Assembly (NCBI GenBank): GCA_949128115.1 | Contig: OX421965.1 | Coordinates: 58,398,012-58,462,011, forward strand | Source: Anaspis maculata | Taxonomy: Eukaryota > Arthropoda > Insecta > Coleoptera > Scraptiidae | Length of the DNA: 64,000 nucleotides | Direction: 5' to 3' | Part shown: one piece after another, positions 9,537 to 21,393 of the stretch | How the letters are laid out: every line of letters begins with the position of its first letter | Numbering within the stretch: the first letter of the stretch is position 1 | Position numbers and translations under genes: made by a program | The notes under the pieces: generated by a model | Told to the model about the DNA's origin: nothing | Database searches by the model: none | What the model saw: only the letters and a program-made list of their open reading frames with translations

Positions 9537-11130
9537 AATGATCATAGGTACGAGACAAGGTTAAGTTCAAAGTTTCATGAAAATCGTTCCACTAATGAAG
9601 AATTTCAATATGGCGGCCAAGATGGCGGCGGAATCATGAAATCCAATCTACACCCAATGGCTACGCTGGAAGACCTAAGCTATCCATCGGCAAAAGTTTC
9701 AGAGCTCTAGCTTCATACCCCGAGGAGTAGTTCAGCTTCTTAGAAGTGCAAAGGAAATCTTTGTTTCGTGATAATAATAATGGTAACTATGTAGAAATGA
9801 AAAAAAACCATTGGCCACCCTTGGGGACATCAATCAGCTATTCATCGGGAAAAGTTCCAGGCTCGGTTCCAGGGCTCTAGCTTCATTACTCAAGGAGGAG
9901 TTCAACTTCTTAGAAGTGCACAGACAATCTTTGTTTTTCGATAATAATAATGATAACTTTGTATGGATAAAACAAAGTCCACTGGCCACCCTTCCTTGGG
10001 GAAATTTATAGCTATCCATCAGAAAAGATTCCAAGGCTCTAGCTTCATTCCCCGAAAAGGAGCAGGTACAAACTTCTTAATTTCTACACGGACAGACAGA
10101 CAGACAAACCGGCCATATAAGCGTTATTTTCTTACAAAAATGCGCTAAGGTACCTGTGTGGCGAAGTATATGGCATAATAAACAAGTGAATATCCCCTCA
10201 CGTGCGTGAGTTGCAATAGCGCATTTTCTTAGGGCAGATCTGCCATTGATGAAAGTCAAGGTTGAAAATAAGACTGTTCATACGAAACAAGAGTAAGTTT
10301 CATGTCAATCGTCCACTAAATAAATAAGAGATTTCAATATGGCAGCCAAGATGGCGGCGGAATCATGAAATTCAGTGGAACGATTAGTGAAACGATTTTC
10401 ATGGAACTTTGAACTTACCCTTGGCCTTGTACATATTATGTTCAATCTTATTTACAAACTGGATCCCATGATTCCGCCGCCATATTGAAATTTCTTATTG
10501 GAACGATCTTCATTAAGCTTGGAACTTCCCTTGTCTCGTATGTTCAATCTTATTTTTGGCGCATTGTCTTAAGAAAATGAGGCTGATATGGCCGGTCTGT
10601 CTGTCTGTTCATCTGTCCGTGTACAAATTAAGAAGTTGTACTCCTCCTCGGGGAATCAAGCTGGGGCCTTGGAACTTTTTCCGATGGATAGCCAAGGGTG
10701 GCCAATGGGCATTTTTTTATCCATACATCGTTATCATTATTATTATCAAAAACCAAAGACTTCCTGTGGACTTCAAAGAAATTGAACTCCTCCTCGGGCG
10801 ATGAAGCCCTGGAACTTCTTTCGATGGATAGCTTGGGTTCTATCCATCTGGCCAATAGGCAGATTGGATTTCATGGTGGTGGCGCCATCTTGGTCACCAT
10901 ATTGAAATCTCTTATTAGTGGAACGATTTTCATGTAACTTGGAACTTACCCTTGTCTCGTATGATTATTCTTATTTTCAAGCCAAGTTTCATGATTCCAC
11001 CGCCATCTTTGCCGCCACATTGAATTTTTCATTAGTGGAACGATTGTCATGAAACTTGGATGTCTTGGAACTTACTCTTGTTTCGTATTAACATTCTTAT
11101 TTTCAAGCTAATTTCATGATTCTTCTGAAA
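9537..11130. repeat. 118-bp repeat family, right block, direct then inverted
   Basis: Direct units with GGCGGCGGAATCATGAAA run to about 9640. They are followed by three longer units (about 9655-10080), each with GAGCTCTAGCTTCAT-like, AACTTCTTAGAAGTGCA-like and GATAATAATAATG parts and ending in a GACA run (about 10085-10105). A leader copy lies at 10182-10243. From about 10370 to 11110 the same parts return in reverse complement (for example CATGATTCCGCCGCCATATT and the GTCTGTCTGTCTG run near 10598). The whole forms a large imperfect palindrome. A dispersed foldback or composite satellite element is likely. No coding capacity. Confidence 0.8.
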
Positions 11131-12029
11131 CTTGGAGACTTATCTCTCAAAATTTGTTACAACTAGTACCTAACACCCTGTATTACAGGGTGAGTAAATA
11201 GTAAGGGATCGGAACACTACGTTTCACCCGTTCAAGATTGAAATATGATTCAAACGCCTATCCACATCGTTTTTCATTCTGCGTCGGCTGCGTCACTCAA
11301 AAAAATTCAATTATACAGGGTGAGGTGAGTCATATAGTTCAGGTACCTATAAGTATGTCAACTTTTTTTTTCAAATTGGACATCCTATATTCTATTGCAT
11401 ATTATTATTAGCCTTTAAAGGCTAATACTATACAATACTAATAGGTTCAGGGCGGTATGAAATGTTTAATGTTTGACGTTTTGGTGTGGCGTTACCGTCT
11501 TGAAATTTGGAATACATTGAGAAAAATGACATCTCCATCCACATGACATAATAAGGTTTGGCGGTAATGTACGTAAAATTGTTTATTCAAGAAAATCATA
11601 ACTTCATTTATTAAAATGGCACCCCCTGTACTTTTTGACATGATTGGATCTGTCTGTGGTCTGGCTACATTTTTCATAAGGGATGTCCTATACCTAAAAT
11701 GCATATTTTTTGAAATATTGCACATTTTTTGAGGAAAATAATTTTTCACATCCTGTACTGTATCTAAAGCCAAACCTTATCAAATCAGGCAGGTAAAGCT
11801 GTTCTTTTTCCTCGTGATGGTACCTATACATTTTTTTGACGTTTTGATGCGGCGTTGCCAAACAGATTTTTCTTTAGATTTCAACGCATGACTATTATTA
11901 GTATTTACTAAAAAAAGAATCTCACTGCTAAGTTTTATACTTATAAGGTTATTTAATAACGTTATAAACCGCAAGGGTGTGTCAATTCAAGGTTTTTAGG
12001 CCTTTAACTGCGATATATTTCAATTTGGG
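11131..12029. other. AT-rich spacer with TACAGGGTG termini
   Basis: No gene seen. A perfect palindrome CACCCTGTATTACAGGGTG at 11171-11189 looks like two element ends meeting head to head, and another TACAGGGTG lies near 11314. Such ends occur in mariner-like and Penelope-associated repeats, but I cannot assign a family. Confidence 0.4.
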
Positions 12030-12265
12030 TGCATAGGAAATACTTTGGGAATACCTGAAAATACTTGGAAATTTTAGGAAATACTCGGGAATTCAAGGAA
12101 ATACTGAGGAATACATGGAAATACTTGGGAATATCAAGAAATATTGAAGAATACTTGGGAAATAATAGGGAATACGAGGAAATGCAGGAATAGGTCGGAA
12201 ATACATGGTATTCTCGGAATACCTGTACAAATTTTCATGAGTGGTTGGCCCCTCGGTTGCCAACT
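12030..12265 (+). repeat. 10-mer array and inverted terminal motif (right copy)
   Basis: About 20 imperfect 10-mers (GGAAATACTT, GGGAATACCT and similar) are followed by GAGTGGTTGGCCCCTCG, which is the exact reverse complement of the 17-bp motif in the left copy at 3134-3360. The last 9 bp, TTGCCAACT, form the left duplication of the next element. Confidence 0.75.
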
Positions 12266-12819
12266 AGGGCATCCAATCCCAAGACATAATCGAAATCCCA
12301 AGATTTCGGGATTGGGAATTCCAAATCCCGGGATCCCGGGATTCTCGGGTTTTCTCAAATGATGTAGCTTTTCACCTCAGGTGAGTAAAAAACAGAGTCA
12401 ATGTAGGCAACACAGATTCATTCATTCACGTAATAAGTACATCATCATTTGACACCAATATTAGTATTTTATTGGATTTATTTGGCATAAATAAAACATC
12501 GCAATTGCATTGCAATAATGGGTGTTTTCTTCGAGAAATCAAAAATTACTTGCTGAGGTAAAAATTCTCGTTTTTCTTCAATTTACTATAGTTTTGTTTT
12601 ATTTAATGAGTTTGGACATGTTCTTGAGCCCTTTTACTTTAACTATTTGTGTTTCTTGTGTTGACTTTATTCTTCATTCAACTAAAGTGAAAAGAGGCAT
12701 CATGTCAAAAATCCCGAAAATCCCGCGATCTCGGTGGAAAAATCCCGGGATTTTCGGGATTGGAAACCTAACGGGATCCAGATATTCGGGATCCCGGGAT
12801 CCCGGGATTGAATGTCTTA
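12266..12819. mobile_element. Nonautonomous hAT-like TIR element, 554 bp
   Basis: It is flanked by a 9-bp direct repeat TTGCCAACT at 12257-12265 and 12820-12828; an 8-bp duplication is typical of hAT. The ends are inverted: GGGCATCCAATCCC on the left pairs with the reverse complement of GGGATTGAATGTCT on the right. Both subterminal parts carry clusters of the palindrome ATCCCGGGAT (about 12295-12350 and 12705-12810). No transposase is visible inside. The hAT assignment rests only on duplication length and structure. Confidence 0.65.
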
Positions 12820-13009
12820 TTGCCAACTCTTCTTGCATAGACTTTATCTTCTCTTAGCTATGATTGCTCTAGTGTCACCCCACTTAACAGCAGGAAAAAA
12901 AGTAAACTAGCAAGTGGTTTAGCTCGTATAGTGAACATAGATCATCCACAAAAAACATAGTTTGCCAATTTCTGTTAGATTATGACTACTTACAGAAGCT
13001 TCTACGCTC

Positions 13010-14480
13010 GCTCCTCGCTTAGAAGACATCCTCTACACCGACACCAGTTTGCGTATCAATCTGACAAGTCTTGTGAAATGGATCACGAGATCACAAAACG
13101 CGCAAGAAGGGCCTTGATGAGCACCTAGCACCTTTCTAGACATTAAGAAGTCATTTAGTAACACATCTTTTGAGTCAACAATCAGAAAAACTGTGTCTGG
13201 GCAAGGAGTTGATAAAACACTAGTGCGGTGTATTAACTTCTTGGTTAGATACAGGAGACTCACCACATATCTTGGGATGGTGACCAGTGAAGTGTCTATC
13301 GCGAAGAGGTGTCCGCAGGGTGGAGTTCTTCCTCATTACTATGGAGGCTGGTGGTGGATGGACTCCTTCTGGAACTAAAAGAAAGAGGCATAGGGCTATG
13401 CAGATGCTATAACCATTTTGACAAGTGGGGCACATAGAAACGTGGTTCCACAAGTGATGCAGACGGCCCTAACAACCGTTGATAAATGATGCGTAAGGGA
13501 GAACCTGTCGGTCAATCCAGCAAAAACTTTCCTGATAGCATTCACCCGGAAGAGAAACCTTCAATATCTGAAGGGACTCTGACTGTGGGGAAAAAAGCTA
13601 CAGGTCACTACATATCTGACCTGATGGCATTCTGCACAGAAAAGAGAGGCAATTAACAGACTATGCAAGCTACAGCCACTAGCCTGCTTAGAAATTACCG
13701 GGGCAATAACAACTACACCCACGACAACCATGAAGGTGCTGCTGGGCCTCCCTCCGCTACACATGATGGTAGAGGCTGAGGCGCTAGCTTCGGCCTACAG
13801 GTTGAAAATGAATGATACTCAAGGTATCAACTGAAAACTGGAGACGGGGTGATTACACCGCGAAAAAACTAAAGGGAAGCAGCATTCTTCTGATGCAGTT
13901 CAGGAAACCATTCGGGACGGAAATACCGGAAAGGGGAGAAATAGATGAATTCCATAAAGAACGAGAGGGGTACATCTGGAATCGGTATCGGAACTGAAGG
14001 CACAGGGAATTACGCCAGTGCTCGTATTCTGGACATGTAAGGCCACCATGTCAGACCTGGCCACCTGACAGCCATGTCAGGCTGAAGTGATCGTCATAGA
14101 AAGCTGCGAAAGAAAACACCATGATGAAGAAGGTATATGAAATAGACGAATTCACATCATGACTGACAGTCAGGCAGGACTTAGGGCTCTTGTGAGTGTA
14201 GAAATCCACTCAAAAGTACGAATAGTCCTGAATTGCATAGATGCACTGGTGGAGCTAGCACAACGTAACAGGGTCATCCTGAAATGAGTGTGGGGACATC
14301 AGAGTATTGAGGAAAATAAAGAGCTGATCCCTTAGCTGAAAGAAGAGGCTAGGAAAAACTAGTGGGACCTGAACCTAGCTGCGAGATATCGTTCAAAACC
14401 GTTAGGGACACAATCAAGGAATTACTAAAGAAAAACACCGTATGCATAGGATGAAGCCGCCGGGAGTCCGGGTCCCATTC
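13010..14480 (+). pseudogene. Decayed LINE reverse transcriptase with RNase H (Jockey/I-like)
   Basis: Fragments of one polyprotein can be followed in shifting frames. HQFAYQSDKSC lies near 13045, a DIxKSF-like block near 13135, QGVDKTLVR at 13200-13227, CPQGGVL near 13310-13331, and the catalytic box region near 13395, where YADAITILTSG replaces the expected YADD. TTPTTTMKVLLGLPPLHMM lies near 13700-13770. An RNase H-like block follows near 14155-14320, with TDSQAGLRAL and then VWGHQSIEEN. The RNase H fold places it nearer I, LOA or Jockey-group elements than R1. Many stops and frameshifts make it dead. No 5' ORF1 or clear 3' end could be defined. Confidence 0.8.
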
Positions 14481-15060
14481 ATGAAGTGCTCATCACAAGC
14501 AAAAACGGAAGAAATCCTGCAGCCTGCAGCAAAGTAGAAAACAAATTAAGAGAGCAGTAGGACTCTGATCAGGACGCTGCTCTTCAAGAAAGCACCTATA
14601 TATCATGACGGAAAAAGAAAAAAGGAAGGGAAAATGACCATCAATAACCTATTTTGTAGGAGTTACTGTGTTTCTGGTTTCACTCAACGTGTTTTATGCG
14701 GTGAGAAATCGAGTTTAAGTGTGTTTTCACCTCTTCACTGACAACTAGACGGCAACCTGTCAGTTCTGCCACAGTGGTGTCCAAGGGTACGCTGTGATTA
14801 ATTACATATCATATTCACACATACAAGCCTTCAAATTACCAGGTCTGTGGCAAAAAATGCTTTTGTTTATTTGTGTATCTAGGTATTTGATAAACTTCAA
14901 CTATCCAGACCTCATCGACTGACAAGAGCATCGTAATGATCATAAACACCAGAGTCAAGACAGTATTCCCAAATCACGAAAAACATTCATCATATAGTAT
15001 GAGTATGTTTATTTCAACAGTACAGAAAACCCACTTACAACACATTAATTACATTTCAAA
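14481..15060. other. Unassigned spacer
   Basis: It may include the decayed 3' part of the upstream LINE up to about 14600; beyond that I see no gene or repeat structure. Confidence 0.35.
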
Positions 15061-15221
15061 CTACAGGTGTTGGATTTGTCTTTTAAACTGCATTTTCTTC
15101 TCATAGTTTATATCGAGGTTCATGCAGCTACGGTTGTATAGTGCACATGCAGCAATCAATGAAGAAGCCCGTAGGATGTTTGTGTTGGGCTTGGGAACCC
15201 AGAACGTCTGTGGGTGACGCG
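15061..15221 (-). pseudogene. LINE reverse-transcriptase C-terminal fragment, 3' half
   Basis: On the minus strand this encodes the end of a Jockey/CR1-type ORF2: FWVPKPNTNI, then LIAACALYN, ending at a stop at 15061. It resembles the conserved C-terminus of such polyproteins (a hydrophobic F.IP...TN motif, then NR/SLYN). It continues the fragment at 16148-16620 once the TIR element 15222-16147 is removed. Confidence 0.7.
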
Positions 15222-16147
15222 TAGGGGACATTTGCCTAAAATGACATACCCTAAGCATTTTCGTTCACAAAAAATCTGAAAATCCAAATACAGCTAAGTT
15301 TTTGGTCACATCTGTCAGTTGAAAGATAAACACATAACTACCACAAAACAAAAACTCCATGGAATACTGTTTCAATCATGAAAAAGCCGATTCTAAAAAA
15401 TAGCCTGACTGTGTCATTTTAGGCTCACTTGTGGGTAGAATGACATAGACATAAAAAATATCCAAAAACATGACCGAAATTGAGAGGACTCATTAAAAAC
15501 CACCCGAACTGATAAAACCAAGACACAAACTTATAGAGGCAATAATAGAGAACTCGAAAAATACTCAATTAACATAAGGGCATATAAAACATAGGAACAC
15601 AAAAGTAAAATGAAAATTGAGCAAAAACAGAACAAGACAAAACAATAATGCTCTTAAATTCACAAACTCCAATCGCACAAATGGATTCTTCAGTTTGGAC
15701 ACCACATCTGCGCACTCGCAGTGTGTCAAAATTGTTCATGTCAATTTCTATGTCATTTTGCCTTGATGAGTAGTATGTCATTTTGCCCCAAACTAACAAA
15801 ATTCCAATAACATAACCTTGTGTTGCTTGCATATGAGATGGCCTCGTAAATTTATAAAGAAAATGACCACCAAATGACACACTATCATCAGCAATAATCG
15901 CGGTTTAATGAGCTTTCGACATTTACAGAATTTGGGCTCAATCGCAATGAAAATATTACATCGGGTACTTGAAATTCTAGAGTTACGTTACTGCGTCAAA
16001 ACCGTTCAAACCAGAAAGATGCGGTTTGGTAGAAATGTAGACTTGATTATCGACAAACAGCACTCGAGTACCATCCTAAACGCCAAATCAAAATAAGCTC
16101 AGTATGTCATTTCACCCAAGTATGCCATTTTAGGCAGATCTCCCCTA
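15222..16147. mobile_element. 926-bp TIR element nested in LINE fragment (pogo/Tigger-like ends)
   Basis: The left end TAGGGGACATTTGCCTAAAA pairs with the reverse complement of the right end, TAGGGGAGATCTGCCTAAAA, and the match continues through ATGRCATAC. Extra copies of TATGTCATTTT-like motifs lie inside (about 15405, 15434, 15750, 15774, 16102). Insertion at TA fits the mariner/pogo superfamily, but no transposase is encoded; minus-strand ORFs here are short and unrecognised. It interrupts a reverse-transcriptase reading frame that resumes on the other side. Confidence 0.72.
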
Positions 16148-16620
16148 CCAAGACGTGGGATGGCAAAGTTAATCTCCCCAAGTAGGTGGCTGTCTTTTAT
16201 GTAACCGTAACACAGCCCGTGAAGGAACATCAATGAGCAACGTTTCTGCGATGGCTGAGGGTCCTCACATCGAACCGCCGGAGAAGATCTACCTGAGGCA
16301 CACCTCTGGGGAGATAAAATCCATCTTGTGTCTTGCAAACAAACTTGAGAAAACTTCTCTGAACGTTTTCGACTTCCAATTTGTGTTTTTCATAATGAGG
16401 ACACCATACTACGGCTCCATATTCTAGTTTTGGTTGGACGATTGTGTTGAACAATGTGAATACTTCCGTGTCTCTGAATTCTGCACAGTTTCGCATGGTG
16501 TAGCCCAGTACCTTTCCGGCAGAGTTGACAGCAGTTGACACATGTTTTTCGAATGTCAGTGTCGGTTGGAAAACTATTCCTAGGTCTTGGACTTCAGTGC
16601 CTAGATCTTCTGATCATATG
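16148..16620 (-). pseudogene. LINE reverse-transcriptase C-terminal fragment, 5' half
   Basis: Minus-strand reading gives LGIVFQPTLTFEKHV, VFTLFNTIVQPKLEYG, AVVWCPHY, ENVQRSFLKFVCK, then a frame change to SHLLGEINFAIPRL. These are the thumb and connection motifs downstream of the catalytic site in Jockey and CR1 group elements. The catalytic part and everything upstream are missing. At least two frameshifts are needed. Confidence 0.82.
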
Positions 16621-16654
16621 CAGAGTCCTCTAGCAATCTTCACATAATTCGCGA

Positions 16655-16820
16655 TTCAAATTATTTTCTCCCGCCACAAGATGGCTGCCAAAAGCCTGAT
16701 GCGTTATTGATAACTGGTTGCCATTGTTATGTTACTTTGATGTAACTGGCAGTTCGGTTGTCACTCACCATTTCAATCCGCACTTGGCAGCCATCTTGTG
16801 GTAGGAAAAATTAATTTAAA
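16655..16820. mobile_element. MITE, about 166 bp
   Basis: The ends are inverted repeats of about 38 bp with the shared core CACAAGATGGCTGCCAA (left, about 16674-16690) and its complement TTGGCAGCCATCTTGTG (right, about 16784-16800). The outer parts TTCAAATTA and TAATTTAAA also match. The interior is non-coding. Confidence 0.7.
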
Positions 16821-19800
16821 CCGCGGACAGACTGCAACATCTTTTCATAGAAACGTATGTCATGAAACGGAATACAAAGCATCGGATTTCGTTCTCACAT
16901 CTTGTTCTTGTTGCCAGCTTGTGACAAACCAACTGAAATCAAACCAATTTTCAATATTCTGGGAGGAGATCGTGCTTCAGTCAAAATAGTAGGAAAGTAA
17001 ATCTTTGTACCTCTTCAAAATCCTTTCGTGAGACGAGAGCCGTGTTCAAGTCTATGCGGTGGAACAGTTACAGTTACACTTAACATTCATAATAAATCTG
17101 CTGGCAACAATCGCCAACAAAAGCTCCAGGAAAGGGTATCTTCGTTGTATCCGTGCGTTTGCATCAGGAAGTTGATTCCTGCCGAGGCTTGTGAGAAACT
17201 GAAACTCTGAAATCTATCGCTCGACCCGAGCCGAGAGCGCGCAAAGCTGTGCAGCGCTTTTTGTTTACGATCGAAGGACCGCGTTGTCATTTCTTGTGTC
17301 AATAAAACTCCTCGGACATCGGAGAAGATGGATGTTGTTGTAACGAGAATATTTTGCGGTTTGCCGATTGGAATATTTATAGTGCCGCATGAAGTGATTG
17401 TTGTATAACGGAGGGCGCCTGGTACACCTGTTGAACTGGCGAAACCTGTTCACTCTGACCGAATAATGCTACGATGCGATAGCACACCGCGACCAAGGTC
17501 GTCCTGGGACCGTCTTTTTTGGTCGTCCGTCCCCCGAAATGCTTTCCACATACTTTCCTTTTGTTTTCCTTTCTCCTCGTGCGCCGCGTTTTTGATTTCA
17601 ACCATCGGGCCTTGAAAGCTCGTGAGAGCAATAATTAAAGAGAATATTTTGAAATTACCGTAACTCTGAAGGCTCCGACGGAGCTGGGCCAGGTCGAAAA
17701 GCATCGTCACCCGCAGTGCATTATAGTCGAGATAACAATCGTCAACATGGTCAATTCCACGAGATTAGATTTTCGGCCGCGTGTTCTCAACGCTGATCCT
17801 CTTTCTTATTCGACAAATAAACAAAAGTTAATTGACAGATCCCCGCGGATTTTCTCGGACCGGATCGGTGTGCGATAATTTAGTGGATTTATGTAAATGC
17901 CATGTAAAATGCGCGCGGGCCCGCAGGCGCCCATAAGTGTTACTTGCGGACATCTGTGTTGTTGGTCGGTCGCGTCCTTTCTGTATGGCATCATGGACGG
18001 CATTCAGTCGCCCGATGACCAGTTTTGCTGCCGCTGCTGCAACAATGCGAGCGATCAAAATTACTGTTTCCAACAGTCGATAATGTGGAAAGGACGACGC
18101 GGCACATCCCATGATTTAGTGCTTCCATTAAAGATGTGCCACTTTCACGCTGGGAAGCGAGACCATTGTTTATGGGGTTATACGCCATACCGCCCGGAGA
18201 CTCCGCTGAACACATAGGTACACTAACGCCGAGAGATCAAATATTAATTAGCGTGAGATGTTTATTGCCACACCGTAGCTGACAAGGAGAGCGCATCCAC
18301 AGGGGTGGATTTAGTTGGTGGCGTCGCCACACTTGAATCTTATCCGCTTTCACTTTTTTTATTATATTGTTACCCTAACGGACAAGGCAACGTAAGCTTC
18401 CTAAAAGCTTTAGGTCGAGGAATGGGAAAATTCTTGGAAAATGTCCACGATTTGTCACAGTTCATCAAGGATCTTAACATATTTCCATAGATCATAGATC
18501 TTTCCAACTCTCTATACGTGAATCTCCACGAATTGGCCTTATCAATAAGGTGAGATGTAGTTATAGGGTAATCAGTACCAGTACCTTTCGGTATAAGTAA
18601 AGTAGGTGCTATAAAGATTTCATCACTCATCTTTAATGCCAAAACAAATGGGTCAGTGTTCGTTTCTCAGTTCTACTCGTGATTTCTCTGCTATAAAATC
18701 CAAATGACCAGCCTAAATCGCAAAAGCAGAAGTATACACCCATGCTGTGAACTATGGTTGAAGAGCATAGACAAAAGAGCTGCCCATGATTAGCTATCGC
18801 ACAATTCAACCTGAAAATGCAGCGGGCAAAATTGGTCTTCCAACTTGGGAATTGTGGATACATAATCATATCTCTCGAAGGTCTCGTCAAAAAGCTATCT
18901 GAGTTTCTCTCACCCCCGATTGCAAGACAGTCAATTTTCTCTGGAGCAAATTAGCTTCGGTATCAAACTCGGCATCAAATGGTACTCTATTTTAAGTCGT
19001 GGACAGAGACGTGTCTAGAATGACGACTCTGACATGTGTCATACAAAAATTTGAATAAAAGTTGAAAATGGAAAGCTGAGCTGAGATTGTGCGTGGAAAA
19101 AGATACACGGAAGAAGACTCGGAAGAAGATGGAAGACCACTGCTGTGCCTAATTCAAAGCGAGTATACGTTTGGGTTTCAATTTTATATCGAGGAGTTGA
19201 GAATTTTGGCTAGTGGGTGCAGACGACCAGTTACACAGGCTCAGTTAAACAAACAGAAAGAAGGCAGCTATTTTCAGTGTGTGAGATTTATTTTTGTACC
19301 AAAAAAAACTTCGACAATTTCTTGAAATTCAGTATGGTTCTTTTCTCCCAATTTCTTTCGATGTCTCATACCGATCTTCAGCAAGTTTTGCTGTCTGTCC
19401 TGTTGTGGACGATTACTCTTAGACCACCGACGATTCCTGCAGTATTTCCTGGAGCTAGAAGCTGTTCGACCGCCTGTCGAGGCGGAAAAGTTATTGTGCA
19501 GTAGAGTAGTCGGAATACCAGAGGGACCTGGGGGCGGAGCCTAACTGCGCGAACTTAGTTCATCTAGTGGTGCACCTAGATTTGCAGTGGGATTTTAGGT
19601 TCACCTGTGACCTGGTAATGGTCCACCACTCCAGCTGACGGTGTTGCTTCCCCTATTTCAACACACGGGCTCGTCCAAAACGATTTTTGTGTTTCTGTTC
19701 AGCCCCGCCCACAGGTACCTGTGGTGTGCCGAGTGCCGTCAACATATCGTTGTCAACAAAGCGCTCGGTTGCTTCCATTGGAGCTCTGGATTGTCTCCAT

Positions 19801-20413
19801 ACTTGGGCAGAGGGACACTTGTAAGTGTCAACAACAGGTTTGTTTTCGCCGTACAGGGCTCCCGGAGGCACCACACCAAGAAGTGCTATTTCAGTGAATA
19901 ACCTGGAATTGTTTGTTGTTTGGCAATAACAGCATCTACAGGGGCAATCAGTCATCACTCACTTGCTCGAGAGCCTGTAGTTACGTGGATTTTTGCTTCG
20001 ATTCGGTGAAACTGTTTGCTTATCATTGCGTTAAAAATTGGCAAAAATGAAGTACGCTCTCTTGGTATGCTGTTAACCTCAAAATTCCTGACGCTTCTTT
20101 GCTTTTGGCCGCTCGCGAAGTACATTTTACCTACAGGAAGGTTTTTTTGATCGGCAATGACACAACGAACTGCACCTGCTACTTGTTCTTCTCAGAAGAA
20201 TAAAAATCGAAGACGTTAAAGAATTCAACAGAAAGTGTCGAATCAGACATTTTAGGTACCTATCTACGCATAAAATGACGCAAGTAGTTTAAATGTGTGA
20301 CAGGTACGTAACCTTATCCACAGCCTGTTTGGTACCCGAGTTTGATACCCCCTTCTTGCAACCGGAGTACTATTGCACACTTCAACACTCTTGGTGATCG
20401 AAATATTGTTCTC
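16821..20413. other. Intergenic, no recognised gene
   Basis: A moderately GC-rich stretch (about 17800-18220) has several open frames on both strands, none of which I recognise. No TIRs, tRNA boxes or tandem repeats stood out. Ordinary intergenic or intronic sequence is the simplest reading. Confidence 0.4.
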
Positions 20414-21263
20414 TATAGACTATTGACCTTATTGGGGAAAATGGCCCATTCGGAAAGGAAGTTTCAGGGAACTAATTATTTGAGGAGGTCCAAGTTGCCG
20501 CAGGCAACGTCGAGGTAACGTCGGCTGTTACGTCAATTGGTGGCACGTCAAAACTGCCATTTTGCTGTCTTGTACAGTCCACTACAAGCCAACTTTTGTT
20601 CCTGTGAACCCTTGGAACCCCGTAGGCTGTTTACTGGGCCCCAGTTGATGACCAGCGTCGTCGCAGACCTTTCTCTAAATCATCCATAGCTTCCGCTCAG
20701 GCGCCCAAGGAAGAGAAACAGATTGTCACATCTGCACGGAGGGAAACACACAACAAGCCAGCCTGTCAGCCAAGAAAGTCACCTCGGGCTGGCCGTGCAT
20801 AGTCAACCACCGCACCACCCACCTTTTTTCCTCGCTTTTTCTAAAGATTTTCTGCTTGGACTTCAGCTGGAGATCTGCTATCTCCATATTGTAATAAGCT
20901 CACCGTAGCTACCTCTTTGGGTTCGGGACGCAAACGTTGCCTTTTTTACCGCAACCGCAACGTAGAGCATTGCTGGGGGCGTAATCTTTCAGCTGCGCAC
21001 CTCTGGAGCTAGATCTACTACGAGCCTGCCAGCTAAATACGCTAACCATAACATGAAATAAGAGACACAAATGCAAACCCCTTTTCACATTATTTCTACT
21101 TGTCAAATTTCCATGTCAGTGATGTGGGTATTGCAGGTATCTACTAGTGCCCACCTAGGCTACTAGACGTCGGAGTACTTATGTGTTTCTCTCAAAATTC
21201 CTCCACAATCAAGTACCGAGCTCTACACCAGGTGGCGCGTTTTTTAAATGTAAATCGCCTATA
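20414..21263 (+). mobile_element. TIR repeat element copy A, about 850 bp
   Basis: It is highly similar along its whole length to 22313-23133. It opens TATAGACTATTGACCTTATT and ends AATGTAAATCGCCTATA; the end is the inverted repeat of the start motif TATAGGCGATT (mutated in this copy). Shared interior landmarks are GACCAGCGTCGTCGCAGACC, GAAACACACAA, CTGGAGCTAGATCTACTAC and GGTATTGCAGGTATC. No transposase is seen, so it is a nonautonomous DNA element. Confidence 0.75.
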
Positions 21264-21393
21264 GTGCATCGACACATTTTCAGTTTATTTGGATTTGATA
21301 TGGGCTAATTATTATTGACAATCGCTACTCTACAGAAGTGCCCGCATCGTGATATGAACAATCCGGATCTTTGTTCCAATTTTAATGATCTAC

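Noticed and set aside
17897..18217. Cysteine-rich secreted protein on the plus strand
   Set aside because: The cysteine spacing matches no family I know, the frame lacks a signal peptide, and other frames are equally open.
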